Shown piece by piece: positions 42,438-51,215 of a DNA stretch of 64,000 nucleotides. Both the position numbers and the translations under genes were made by a program. The notes under the pieces were generated by a model. That model was not told the origin of the DNA and did not search any database. It was given only the letters and a program-made list of their open reading frames with translations. This DNA is from HT1-32 sp040219025 (GTDB taxonomy: Bacteria; Pseudomonadota; Alphaproteobacteria; Rhodospirillales; HT1-32): assembly GCA_040219025.1 (NCBI GenBank), contig JAVJTE010000019.1:1-64000 (forward strand), in the 5' to 3' direction. Each line of letters begins with the position of its first letter. Position 1 is the stretch's first letter.

Positions 42438-43460
42438 TTATTCTAGCACGATACGGGCGTCGGGAAATCCCGCTGAAATCACTGATGCAAGCAACTGGTC
42501 CGCCTGGTCGACCGTCGACAGCGGCCCGACCCGGACGCGGAAATAGTCCCGGCCATTCACCATCGCATGAGTGATGCCCGCCGTTCCGTGGCCGGCAAGC
42601 CGGGCCTGCGCCCGGTTGGCATATTCATAGACGGTAAATGACCCGGCCTGGATGAACATATCCGTATCAACAGGCGCGGTTTGCGTCACCGTTGTGCGCA
42701 GCGGTGTGGTCACCCCGACAGCCGGGGCTGACGCACGCACCGCCGGCGGTGCGACAAATGACTCAACAACCGGTGTTGGCCGGACAGGCGTCGGACCGCT
42801 GATATTCTGTGCCACAACCCGGGTTCTGGGTGCAGCTCTGACACTGGTCGGATCACCGGTCGCAACCGTTGTGCCCTGCAGCCGTGCCGCAAGCAGGCGA
42901 CTTTCACGCGACAATATCCGCACCCGCACCCGCGCCGTCCCCGCCCCGATCATATCCAGCTGCATCGCTGCCTTGCGCGACAGATCAATGATGCGGCCTT
43001 TGGAAAACGGGCCACGGTCATTGACGCGAACAATTATTGACCGGCCGTTTTCAAGATTTGTCACACGAACGATACTCGGCAGCGGCAGGGTACGATGCGC
43101 TGCCGTCAGGGCATCCATATCGTAACGCTCGCCGTTGGCTGTATCCTTGCCATGGAAGTTCGGCCCGTACCACGAAGCAATACCCGTCTCGTCATAGGCG
43201 TAATCGACAGCCGGCCTATACCAGGTGCCATAGATCTGGTACGGGTTACCGATCTTGTAGGTTGTTGAGTTCCCGAACTCTCCGCCTTCACCGGTGAAGG
43301 GCTCTGAATCTTCCGGCAGCGTTTCCTTGATGGCGTGCGACAACAGATTGATCTCTGCGCAGCCCGCCATTGTGATGATCAGACAGACAGCCCCGAAAAG
43401 TCTGACGAAATGTGAAAATGAATGCCGGCCACCGGCTGCGGACAGTCTTTCCGACGTCAT
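42438..43460 (-). CDS. rlpA: Septal ring lytic transglycosylase RlpA-like lipoprotein with SPOR domain
   Basis: The start chosen is the ATG at 43460, with GGGGGA upstream; the frame also has an ATG at 43526 that overlaps mltB. The 340-aa protein has a lipobox (VCLIITMAGC), a double-psi beta-barrel (GIASWYGPNFHGKDTANGE; ALTAAHRTLPLPS; VRVNDRGPFSKGRIIDLS), a low-complexity linker rich in V, P and T, and a C-terminal SPOR domain (DMFIQAGSFTVYEYANRAQA, YFRVRVGPLSTVDQADQLL). SPOR domains bind denuded glycan at the division site. Confidence 0.95.
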   Translation of the reverse strand: MTSERLSAAGGRHSFSHFVRLFGAVCLIITMAGCAEINLLSHAIKETLPEDSEPFTGEGGEFGNSTTYKIGNPYQIYGTWYRPAVDYAYDETGIASWYGPNFHGKDTANGERYDMDALTAAHRTLPLPSIVRVTNLENGRSIIVRVNDRGPFSKGRIIDLSRKAAMQLDMIGAGTARVRVRILSRESRLLAARLQGTTVATGDPTSVRAAPRTRVVAQNISGPTPVRPTPVVESFVAPPAVRASAPAVGVTTPLRTTVTQTAPVDTDMFIQAGSFTVYEYANRAQARLAGHGTAGITHAMVNGRDYFRVRVGPLSTVDQADQLLASVISAGFPDARIVLE

Positions 43461-43482
43461 ACCAAATCCCCCAAAACTCGCC

Positions 43483-44451
43483 TCAGTCACCGATTGCATC
43501 AGCAATCGACCCGACAGAAATGCCAAAGAAATGTGAATAATTCCACTTCAGCAATGTCCGGTAATTCTGATAGATCAGAAACGCTGCGTCGCCACCCCGC
43601 TTTGGCCGGATCACAGACGCCTCCAGATTACGGGATGGTAATGCGCCCCCGCCTTCCTTGCGAACACCCAGCGCCTGCCATTCATCCATCCTCCTGACGA
43701 CATCCAGACTAACCAGCGTCTCGTCAAAGCCTGCGGGCAAATCGACCGCACGGCCCCATGTCTGATCATCGCGCCAGCCGGATTTTGACAGATAATTGGC
43801 GATCGACGCAAAGACATCTGACTGTGTTTCCCAGATATCGCGCCGGCCGTCACCGTTATAATCCTCGGCAAAAGCCAGATAGGATGACGGCATGAACTGG
43901 CTTTGCCCCATCGCACCGGCCCATGAACCCTTCATTACATCTGCTGTCGTATGGCCCTGATTCAGGATCGTCAGGGCGTTGAACAGTTCCTTGCGGAAAA
44001 AGGCACTGCGCCTTCCGTCCCAGGCCAGTGTCGCCAGCGAATCGATGACCTTGAAACCGCCGGTATAGCGGCCAAAACTGGTTTCCGCCCCCCACAGCGC
44101 AACAATGAAACGCGGCTGGACGCCGTATTTCCGCGAGACCTCGGCTAGAATATCGCGATGTTCAACCATCATCCTCTTACCATACTCAATCAGCTGCGGC
44201 GTTATCCGTTTCGCCATATATTGCTGAAATGTCTGGGTAAATTCCGGCTGCCCGCGATCAAGCTCAATAACCCTCGGTATTGGACTGACATCGGTCAGGG
44301 CGGCGGCAATGATCGATTCCGATATCTTGCGTTCCCGCGCCTCCTGACGAACACCGTCAAGCCAGACATCGAACGGCTGTTCAGCCGCCAGAGCGGCGGT
44401 GCCGAGACTGACAGTCAGCGAAAGTGCGAGCAGCGAAAGTCGTTTTTGCAT
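43483..44451 (-). CDS. mltB: Membrane-bound lytic murein transglycosylase B family
   Basis: This 322-aa protein has a signal peptide (RLSLLALSLTVSLGTAALA). The catalytic region IVALWGAETSFGRYTGGF contains the active-site glutamate, and KGSWAGAMGQSQFMPSSYL and AFAEDYNGDGRRDIWET are typical of the SLT_2 domain. It cleaves the MurNAc-GlcNAc bond of peptidoglycan in the periplasm. No lipobox cysteine is seen, so it is likely soluble. It opens the operon mltB-rlpA-dacC-tmk-holB-metG-tatD. Confidence 0.93.
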   Translation of the reverse strand: MQKRLSLLALSLTVSLGTAALAAEQPFDVWLDGVRQEARERKISESIIAAALTDVSPIPRVIELDRGQPEFTQTFQQYMAKRITPQLIEYGKRMMVEHRDILAEVSRKYGVQPRFIVALWGAETSFGRYTGGFKVIDSLATLAWDGRRSAFFRKELFNALTILNQGHTTADVMKGSWAGAMGQSQFMPSSYLAFAEDYNGDGRRDIWETQSDVFASIANYLSKSGWRDDQTWGRAVDLPAGFDETLVSLDVVRRMDEWQALGVRKEGGGALPSRNLEASVIRPKRGGDAAFLIYQNYRTLLKWNYSHFFGISVGSIADAIGD

Positions 44452-44530
44452 GGCTATTCATCACATTGATTGGTCGGGAATACAGTTTGTAACCTGCCAG
44501 TCTTGCGAAACCGTTATCATCCGCATGTTT

Positions 44531-45340
44531 TCAAGGTGCCGGAAACAACGCGTCCGTTCGTCCCATCATCCAGTAAACAAGCAAGCCGATCCATTCCCTG
44601 ACAGCAGGAGATATCCCGCTCATCCCTCCTGAGAAGTCAAATCTCAGAGAGAATGAATCATCATTTTTAATTTTATAATCAACAGGATACGGGAAAATCT
44701 TAAAGCCCGCCCTGCGAAACACTCCTACAGAGCGGGGCATGTGGGCGGCAGAGGTTACCAGTATCCATCTGTCCTCCGGATTCGGCGAAAACAGCTCGGC
44801 CACCCGGATCGCATTTTCATAAGTATTTCTGGCGCTGGATTCAAAAACAAATCTTGCCGGGTCCAGACCAATACGTTCAATCAGCAGACGCGCGGCATCC
44901 GCTTCCCGGTGTTCCGTATCGGTCAGCCGGCCTGACCCCCCGGTATAAATCACCGGGATATCAGGATAGCGTCTGGCGAGATACAGCATTTCGATAACCC
45001 GTTCAGCACCGCCGCCAATCGACGGCATCCCGGAGGTCGTTGTCGCAATCGGGTCGATGACGCCACCCAGAACGATGACACCGGTGGGTCCCGGCAGGGT
45101 CTCCGGCAGAACAGCCGGCGGGAAACGCTGTTCAAGCGGCCCTTCGATCCAGTCACCGACCGGCAGAAAGGTCAGGCAGGCTGTCAGCCCCAGCAGTACC
45201 GCACTGGGCCACACCAGCCAGCGGCGACGGCTGGTCAGGATGACCGCGATCGAGCAGAAAAAGATCAGAAAAGCGACGAGATTTCCGGGCTGGACGACAA
45301 ACCAGAACAGCTTAGAGGCGATGAAAAAGACGTCTTCCAT
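44531..45340 (-). CDS. YdcF/SanA-family (DUF218) membrane protein
   Basis: This 269-aa protein has two N-terminal membrane helices (FWFVVQPGNLVAFLIFFCSI, AVLLGLTACLTFLPVGDW) and a DUF218 domain: GVIVLGGVIDPIATTTSG, IPVIYTGGSGRL, FVFESSARNTYENAIR and WILVTSAAHMPRSVGVFRRA. Members are linked to cell-envelope integrity but their reaction is unknown. It lies between mltB (79 bp downstream) and the receiver-HPt gene on the same strand. Confidence 0.88.
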   Translation of the reverse strand: MEDVFFIASKLFWFVVQPGNLVAFLIFFCSIAVILTSRRRWLVWPSAVLLGLTACLTFLPVGDWIEGPLEQRFPPAVLPETLPGPTGVIVLGGVIDPIATTTSGMPSIGGGAERVIEMLYLARRYPDIPVIYTGGSGRLTDTEHREADAARLLIERIGLDPARFVFESSARNTYENAIRVAELFSPNPEDRWILVTSAAHMPRSVGVFRRAGFKIFPYPVDYKIKNDDSFSLRFDFSGGMSGISPAVREWIGLLVYWMMGRTDALFPAP

Positions 45341-45373
45341 ACCAGTCCTGCTTTTGTCGTTCGTGACACCCCG

Positions 45374-46447
45374 TCAGGCGACAAACTGTTCCCGGTGTTT
45401 GGCAATGGCCTTGCGAAGACCCATGAATATCTGCTTGCCGACCTGGCCGCCATCGCCCTTGATCTTTTCCTTGAGCACAACGCGCATCGAATCGATATGA
45501 GCCTTCACGACCTCAACCGCAGCGTCGCTCTGATTGCATCCTTTTCCGGTGCAGTCATACAGCGACTTGGCGAAACTTGTGATCAGCGGGTAGCCAAAGG
45601 TTCCCCCCTGCCCGCGCATTTCATGAGCCAGCAGATTGATCTGTTCAAAATGCTTCGGCCGCTGGGTTGGGTGAAGCAATGCCTCGGTACACAGATCCGA
45701 CAGACTGGAAAGATCGGTCAGCGCCCAGTCGGCAAATTCCAGCGACTTTCGCGCCAGATCTTCCTCGGCTTCCTCAAGCATATTCAGTGGCAGTTCGCCA
45801 ACGCCTGTCGCCCCCATACCGGCGACTTTCTCCTTCAGCCGGTTTGGTAACCTGAAATACCAGACTTCTGTCTTGTCTTTGGGTTTTGTGGTTTTAGATC
45901 CTGAATAGACAATCGTCACATCTTTTTCGGCGATCACCCGGCGGTCGTCTTCAACCAGTTCATCCTTTCGCCGACGCCTGTCGGGACCAAAATAATTCTG
46001 GTTCATGACATACTGCCGGGGGTGATCAATCACGGCCAGAATTCGCTGCGAGACCGAACGTCCGGAGAACGGTTTTGCCAGAAACTCGGTGGTTCCGATA
46101 TCCCTGGCGGAATTGACATATCCTTTATCAGCCGCACCGCTCAGCATGATGAAAGGCATGAAACGGTCTGGCGATTCCTTCGCGATGCGAAGCCACCGCA
46201 ACAGCAGCACGCCATTTACCGGGCTCATCACCAGATCGCTGATGACCAGATCAATCCCGAGACCATATTGCTGATTGCTGCTGCTTGCCGAGATAACTTT
46301 CAGGAACTCGATCGCATCAGCACCGTTCTTCGCGGTCTTGACCTCACGAAAACCAAGCTGACGGAGCAGATTCGACAATACATCGCGCATATAATCATTG
46401 TCTTCGACCACCAGGGCCGAAAGGCGATCAAAACTGTAAAGTGCCAA
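45374..46447 (-). CDS. Receiver-domain protein with C-terminal HPt-like domain
   Basis: This 357-aa protein has a receiver with VVEDNDYMRDVL, phospho-Asp71 (LVISDLVMSPVNG), PFIMLSGAAD and K125 (AKPFSG). The linker contains YFGPDRRRRKDE. The C-terminal part has LLAHEMRGQGGTFGY, which fits the HPt pattern H-x-(LM)-(KR)-G with His275 as the phosphorylatable residue. It could pass phosphoryl groups between a kinase and another receiver. It is encoded directly downstream of flagellin with a terminator between, hinting at motility control. That link is inference. Confidence 0.8.
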   Translation of the reverse strand: MALYSFDRLSALVVEDNDYMRDVLSNLLRQLGFREVKTAKNGADAIEFLKVISASSSNQQYGLGIDLVISDLVMSPVNGVLLLRWLRIAKESPDRFMPFIMLSGAADKGYVNSARDIGTTEFLAKPFSGRSVSQRILAVIDHPRQYVMNQNYFGPDRRRRKDELVEDDRRVIAEKDVTIVYSGSKTTKPKDKTEVWYFRLPNRLKEKVAGMGATGVGELPLNMLEEAEEDLARKSLEFADWALTDLSSLSDLCTEALLHPTQRPKHFEQINLLAHEMRGQGGTFGYPLITSFAKSLYDCTGKGCNQSDAAVEVVKAHIDSMRVVLKEKIKGDGGQVGKQIFMGLRKAIAKHREQFVA

Positions 46448-46530
46448 CCTGATACCCTTGCCTGCTCTGGACGGCCCCGTCTGCCCGACCTTAAAGTGCC
46501 GACCGGACGGCTATGTTGCAATCCCGTTAT

Positions 46531-46565
46531 CGAAAAAGAAAAAGGACGCTCCGGAGAGCGCCCTC
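46531..46565 (-). terminator. Intrinsic terminator of the flagellin gene
   Basis: Read on the reverse strand, GGCGCTC and GAGCGTCC pair around TCCG and are followed by TTTTTCTTTTT. It lies 25 bp beyond the flagellin stop. Confidence 0.85.
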
Positions 46566-46589
46566 TTTGATCCGCTGATCAGACCGGTT

Positions 46590-47411
46590 TTAGAAGAGCT
46601 GCAGAACCGACTGTTCGGACTGCTGGGCCAGTGACAGTGACGTCACGCCAAGTGACTGTCTGGTCTGGAGGGAGAGCAGGTTTGCCGATTCTTCATTGAG
46701 ATCGGCGTTCACCAGTTTTGCGGCACCTTCTTCCAGCGTATTCACCAGTGTCTCGGTAAAGTTCAGCCGGATCTGAAGCAGGCTGTTGCTGGAGCCGAGT
46801 GTGGCCGAAGCATTTCGTACCTCGCCAATGGCAACATCAAGATCCGAAATCGCCGCATCAATATTGGCATCAGACCCGAAGTTACCGGCCGCCAGTTCAA
46901 TGGAGAGGCCCGTCGCATCAAGCGACGTACCGGTAATCGTAATCTTGTGATCACCGTCCTCATCAAAGGTAACCGTGAGGCTGTCCGCTGTCTGACCGAC
47001 CAGGTTCGTGCCGTTATAGCTTGAGTCGTTGGCAAGATCGGTCAGCTGGTTGCGGATAACGTTGAACTGGTTGGCCAGGTTCTGACGTTCCGAGGTGTCG
47101 TTTGTCTGGCGGGCCTGCAGGGCAAGACCCTTGGCCTGATCGACCAGATCGGCCAGCGCTTCCGCGCCCTGTACGGCGGCTTTCACCGTCGAGATGCCCT
47201 GATCGATGGAATTCTTGAGAGCAGCAAGGTCGCTGCTTCGGTTGCTGAGGCCACGTGACTGGAAGAAGGCCAGCGCATCATCAAGCGCGCTGTTCACTTT
47301 AAGGCCGGTCGAGAGCCGTTCCTGTGTCCGCCCGATCAGTCGCGAGGTGCGGGTAAGGGAAAGCAGGTTAGTCCGTGTCGGTGCTGACAGTGTGATGTCC
47401 GAGGTCGACAT
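46590..47411 (-). CDS. Flagellin
   Basis: This 273-aa protein has the conserved flagellin ends. The N-terminal coiled region is RLIGRTQERLSTGLKVNSA and QSRGLSNRSSDLAALKNSID, with GISTVKAAVQGAEAL. The C-terminal helix is NSLLQIRLNFTETLVNTLEE and ends SLAQQSEQSVLQLF. The surface domain is short, as in many alphaproteobacteria. It is exported by the flagellar type III system and polymerises into the filament. A sigma-54 type promoter lies 157 bp upstream and a terminator follows. No other flagellar structural gene is in the window, so it is an isolated flagellin locus. Confidence 0.95.
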   Translation of the reverse strand: MSTSDITLSAPTRTNLLSLTRTSRLIGRTQERLSTGLKVNSALDDALAFFQSRGLSNRSSDLAALKNSIDQGISTVKAAVQGAEALADLVDQAKGLALQARQTNDTSERQNLANQFNVIRNQLTDLANDSSYNGTNLVGQTADSLTVTFDEDGDHKITITGTSLDATGLSIELAAGNFGSDANIDAAISDLDVAIGEVRNASATLGSSNSLLQIRLNFTETLVNTLEEGAAKLVNADLNEESANLLSLQTRQSLGVTSLSLAQQSEQSVLQLF

Positions 47412-47567
47412 TGATTCTACTCCGTTTACTGTTCTGTCATCAGCGCCGGGGCCTTTTCAGGGGCATCCCCGCACCAGTTGATCCAAAGCACCGGCCAGTG
47501 GGCTTGCAGAACCCTTCGTCCTGCGTTGCGCCTTCTGCGCGATCCGGAACTTATCTGGCCTCCAGAT

Positions 47568-47584
47568 AGCAGGTAGCGTGCCAA
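47568..47584 (-). promoter_or_regulatory. Sigma-54 type promoter for flagellin
   Basis: Read on the reverse strand the sequence is TTGGCACGCTACCTGCT. It matches TGGCACG-N4-TTGC except for one base, and has the required GG-N10-GC spacing. Transcription would start near 47556 and leave a leader of about 145 nt before the flagellin ATG. Class-late flagellar promoters of this type are established in Caulobacter relatives. Confidence 0.75.
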
Positions 47585-47713
47585 CTTTTATTTCCCTGAA
47601 AAAACAATGCACTACCCCTCCAAACATCTGGGTGATGGCAGGCAAAGGGGAAAAATGGTACGTAGCGACTGGCAAAAATTGCCGGGCAAAACGGGCAGAA
47701 GGAAAAAACCATC

Positions 47714-48418
47714 ATGGGTAAGGCTAAGAAACGCTCCGCGATCATCGTTGGTGCCGGCAGCGGCCTCAGTGCCTCGTTCGCCCGGAAGCTGGCATCAGAG
47801 GGGACGGAACTGGTACTGGCAGCCCGTGATGACACAAAGCTTACGGCACTGGCGGCGGAAACAGGTGCGACGACCGTCAGATGCGATGCCTGCGTCCCGG
47901 AAGAGGTTGATGCCCTGTTCGCCGCGGCAGAAAAGACGTTCGGCGTACCGGACCTTGTTCTCTATAACGCCAGCTTCCGGACCCGTGGCGATTTCGAGGG
48001 TCTGAACCGTGATCTGGTCCGCAAGACCCTTGATGTGACCGCCTATGGTGCCTTTCTGGTCGCCCAGCGGGCGGCGCAGGTCATGCTTCCCCGTGGATCC
48101 GGCGCGATCTTCTTTACCGGCGCGTCCGCCAGCGTGAAGGGCTACTCAAAGTCCGCGCCTTTCGCCATGGGAAAATTCGCCCTGCGCGGGCTGGCCCAAA
48201 GCATGGCGCGGGAGCTGTCGCCGAAAAACATTCATGTCGCCCATTTCGTCATTGATGGTGGCATCGGCGATACCTCCGACCCCCGGGCTGCCGGGCGCGG
48301 CGAGGATGGCCTGCTGCATCCCGACGCCATCGCCGAGAGTTACTGGCAGGTCTATTGCCAGCATCGCAGCGCCTGGTCCTGGGAACTCGAACTGCGCCCC
48401 TGGGCGGAAAAGTTCTGA
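47714..48418 (+). CDS. Short-chain dehydrogenase/reductase family protein with Phe in place of catalytic Tyr
   Basis: This 234-aa Rossmann-fold protein has cofactor motif IIVGAGSGLSASFA (residues 10-23) and YNASFRTRGDF where NNAG is usual. It has S138 in FTGASASVKG and FAMGKFALRG where the YxxxK motif should be: F150 replaces Tyr while K154 is kept. Tyr144 is nearby but not in the normal register. This pattern occurs in a recognisable SDR subgroup. It may mean a redox-inactive or altered enzyme. It is divergent from flagellin and 80 bp upstream of the protease gene. Confidence 0.83.
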   Translation: MGKAKKRSAIIVGAGSGLSASFARKLASEGTELVLAARDDTKLTALAAETGATTVRCDACVPEEVDALFAAAEKTFGVPDLVLYNASFRTRGDFEGLNRDLVRKTLDVTAYGAFLVAQRAAQVMLPRGSGAIFFTGASASVKGYSKSAPFAMGKFALRGLAQSMARELSPKNIHVAHFVIDGGIGDTSDPRAAGRGEDGLLHPDAIAESYWQVYCQHRSAWSWELELRPWAEKF

Positions 48419-48498
48419 GCGGAGGCTCGAAACCCTCCCTGCACATCCATATAGAAACAGAAGAAGATGTGAGAACCTGTAACAGGACCCCGCCCCGC

Positions 48499-49182
48499 AT
48501 GACCGTGAACAAGACCACTCTCGTCTCCTCAGTACTGGCGACCGGCAGTCTGCTGATCCCGGCCCGGAGTGCCCTTGCCCTCGACTTCGACCAGGACGGC
48601 CCCCGGCTGGTCTATTCGCTGCTGCTGTTGCTGTTCATCGGTTCCGCCGTTCTGTTTCATTTCCGCAACCGGATGGGGCTGGCGCTGAAATACAGTGCGG
48701 TCTGGCTCGGCATCTTTCTGGTGCTGGCCATCGGCTACAGCTTTCGGGGTGACGTCATGATGGTGGCTGACCGGGTGATGGGCAATCTCATCGAAGACCG
48801 GGGCAGCGTGGCGAATGGTGAAATTTCATTCCCCGCCGGCCGGAACGGGCATTTCTTTATCGAGGCCAGTGTGAATGGTGAGCCGATCCGGTTTCTGGTC
48901 GATACCGGTGCGTCCAGCGTGGCGCTGTCACAGGCCGATGCCCGGCGGATAGGCTTCGCGCCGGAGGCGCTGACCTTCGATCAGCCAACACAGACCGCAA
49001 ACGGTCCCGCCCTCAGCGCCCGTATCCGGCTGGACAGTGTCGCCGTCGGCCCGGTTGTGGTTGAGGATGTCCGGGCGACAGTCAGCAATGCCAGGCTCAA
49101 TCAGTCGCTGCTGGGGATGAGCTTTCTCAGCCGCATCGGCGGCTATCGGGTTGAGGCCGGGCGCCTTATCCTGACCCCCTGA
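48499..49182 (+). CDS. Membrane-anchored retropepsin-like aspartic protease (TIGR02281 type)
   Basis: The protein is 227 aa from the ATG at 48499. Two N-terminal membrane segments (SVLATGSLLIPARSALAL; LVYSLLLLLFIGSAVLFHF) and a third (YSAVWLGIFLVLAIGYSF) precede a clan AA protease domain. The domain has GHFFIEASVNGEPIRFLVDT, GASSVALSQADARRIG and LLGMSFLSRIGGYRVEAG. The DTGAS motif holds the catalytic aspartate of a single-domain, dimer-forming protease. The family is common in alphaproteobacteria and its target is not known. Confidence 0.88.
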   Translation: MTVNKTTLVSSVLATGSLLIPARSALALDFDQDGPRLVYSLLLLLFIGSAVLFHFRNRMGLALKYSAVWLGIFLVLAIGYSFRGDVMMVADRVMGNLIEDRGSVANGEISFPAGRNGHFFIEASVNGEPIRFLVDTGASSVALSQADARRIGFAPEALTFDQPTQTANGPALSARIRLDSVAVGPVVVEDVRATVSNARLNQSLLGMSFLSRIGGYRVEAGRLILTP

Positions 49183-49198
49183 TCGCGCCCCGAACAGA

Positions 49199-50104
49199 TC
49201 AGGCCAGTGCCACCGCAATCCGTGCCGCGACATCTGCGTTATGGATTGCCAGCGCCCGGTTGGCGGCAACTGTCCGTCCGTCACTCAGTTCGGCCAGGCG
49301 GCGCAGCAGATAAGGCGTCTCCCGCTTGCCGGTCACACCGTCGCGGCGGGCTTCGGCCAGTGCTGTTGCAATCCAGCCTTCGACCTCCGCACGCGGCAGC
49401 TCATCCGCCTCAGGGATCGGGTTGACGATCAGTAACCCGCCCTGCAACCCCAGCCGGCGCTGTGCCCGGATGATGGCGGCAGCCTCCACCGCATCCTCAA
49501 CCCGCCTGTCGACGCCAAGTCCGGAATCACGGTAGTGAAACGCCGGCAGCCGGTCAGTGCGATAGCCCAGTACCGGCACCCCCTCGGTCTCCAGCACTTC
49601 CAGCGTGCGCGGCAGGTCGAGGATGGATTTCGCCCCGGCACAGACCACCGTCACCGGGCTTTGACCCAGTTCACGCAGATCGGCAGAGACATCAAGACTG
49701 TCCTCGCCACCGCGATGGACGCCCCCGATCCCGCCGGTCGCAAACATCTCGATTCCGGCCAGCGCCGCGCAATACATGGTGCCGGCCACCGTCGTCGCCC
49801 CCGGCAGGCCAAGCCCGATGACGGTACCGAGATCACGACGGCTGACCTTCACGCAGTCACGGGCCTGCGCCAGACGCTCCAGCGCGTCCCCCGACAGCCC
49901 GACATGCACCCGGCCATCCAGCAGCCCGATGATGGCGGGTGTTGCCCCGGCAGCCCGCACCGCGTCCTGCAGACCGGCGGCGACAGACATATTCTCCGGC
50001 CAGGGCAGGCCGTGGGCGATGATCGTGGATTCAAGCGCGACAACGGGGCCGCCGCCGGCTTTCGCCGCCGCCACCTCGTCACTGAAAGTCAGAAGATCGT
50101 TCAT
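49199..50104 (-). CDS. psuG: Pseudouridine-5'-phosphate glycosidase
   Basis: This 301-aa protein begins MNDLLTFSDEVAAAKAGGGP and carries VVALESTIIAHGLPWPENM, CVKVSRRDLGTVIGLGLPGA, TGGIGGVHRGGEDSLDVSAD and VCAGAKSILDLPRTLE. All are typical of PsuG, which splits pseudouridine 5'-phosphate into uracil and ribose 5-phosphate. The kinase gene 18 bp upstream makes its substrate, so the pair is a complete pseudouridine salvage route. Confidence 0.96.
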   Translation of the reverse strand: MNDLLTFSDEVAAAKAGGGPVVALESTIIAHGLPWPENMSVAAGLQDAVRAAGATPAIIGLLDGRVHVGLSGDALERLAQARDCVKVSRRDLGTVIGLGLPGATTVAGTMYCAALAGIEMFATGGIGGVHRGGEDSLDVSADLRELGQSPVTVVCAGAKSILDLPRTLEVLETEGVPVLGYRTDRLPAFHYRDSGLGVDRRVEDAVEAAAIIRAQRRLGLQGGLLIVNPIPEADELPRAEVEGWIATALAEARRDGVTGKRETPYLLRRLAELSDGRTVAANRALAIHNADVAARIAVALA

Positions 50105-50122
50105 CCGCGCAGTCTCGGCATT

Positions 50123-51094
50123 TCAGCCGGACTGGCAACCCGCTGCATCATCACGCGTTACCGTGATATCCCCGGCGCGCCCGTCAACTGCTGACCAGTT
50201 CAGTGTTTCCGGTGCTGCCTGATCGCTTTCAATCACCAGCGAGGCCGCGGCATTCCCCCGCGTCAGCCAGACCTCCGCCGCTTCTTCACGCAGCAGCGAG
50301 GCCAGAACACCCGCCGCAAAACCGTCCCCCGCCCCGACGCAATCAGCGATCGCACACTCTGGCCGCGCGGCAGCCCGGTAGATTATCCCCTCCAGCGCCA
50401 GCACCGACCCGGCTGCACCCGCCGTCACCGCGACAATTGACGGCCCCTTGGCCAGCAAATCACCGGCCAGCCTTGCCGCCGCATCAAGACCTTCCCCGCT
50501 CTCCTCCAGCCGCAGCAGCGCCTCGGCCTCACGCTGGTTCAGCAGCAGCAGGTCGATGCGGTCCAGCAGCCCGGCCAGCCGGACCACCTTGGCCACCGAC
50601 ACGGCGGCGACCGCAACCGGCGGACGGTCTTCCGTCAGGATCAGCGATTCCAGCAGGTCACTGGACAGGTTCGCATCCGCCAGCCACCAGCGGCAGAGCA
50701 TTGCCTGCGCCATCGCCTTCCCGTCCAGTGCCGACGTCTGTTCATGAATGCCCATATCGTTGAAGGCGACCGACAGCCGCCCCTCCGGATCCAGCGCGGC
50801 AATATAGCGGCTGGTCCGTCCCTGCCCGCCTGACAGGTTGATCAGGTCCACCCCCGTCATCTCCGCATCACCGGCGATGGCCGCCCCGTCCGAATCATCG
50901 GCAAAGGCCGACAGCAACAAGGGTCGCTGCCCCAGCCGCGCCAGACAGGCCGCAATATTGCGCGCCGCCCCGCCGATCCGCAGGGTCATGGCAGCCGGGT
51001 TCGACAGACCGGCCGCCATCTCCCCCTCCAGCCGCATCACCAGATCAACATTCGCCGCGCCGATCAGCGCGATATCGTTGCTGCTCTCCGTCAT
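50123..51094 (-). CDS. psuK: PfkB-family carbohydrate kinase, probable pseudouridine kinase
   Basis: The protein is 323 aa from the ATG at 51094, which has GGAGG six bases upstream; a longer frame to 51133 is less likely. Motifs are IALIGAANVDLVMRLEGEM, IGGAARNIAACLARLGQRP, LLLNQREAEALL and the anion hole/catalytic base ADCVGAGDGFAAGVL. PfkB kinases phosphorylate sugars and nucleosides. The psuG neighbour makes pseudouridine the likely substrate. No dedicated transporter is adjacent. Confidence 0.9.
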   Translation of the reverse strand: MTESSNDIALIGAANVDLVMRLEGEMAAGLSNPAAMTLRIGGAARNIAACLARLGQRPLLLSAFADDSDGAAIAGDAEMTGVDLINLSGGQGRTSRYIAALDPEGRLSVAFNDMGIHEQTSALDGKAMAQAMLCRWWLADANLSSDLLESLILTEDRPPVAVAAVSVAKVVRLAGLLDRIDLLLLNQREAEALLRLEESGEGLDAAARLAGDLLAKGPSIVAVTAGAAGSVLALEGIIYRAAARPECAIADCVGAGDGFAAGVLASLLREEAAEVWLTRGNAAASLVIESDQAAPETLNWSAVDGRAGDITVTRDDAAGCQSG

Positions 51095-51215
51095 CTCAGC
51101 CTCCACCATCCCGGCCACCCGGCAAATTCCCACCCATGCTGACGGGGAAAGATGAATCTCGCGCTAATGCGGATCGCACTGGACAGCGCCAGGCCAAAAG
51201 CTGTTCAATCCGCGG

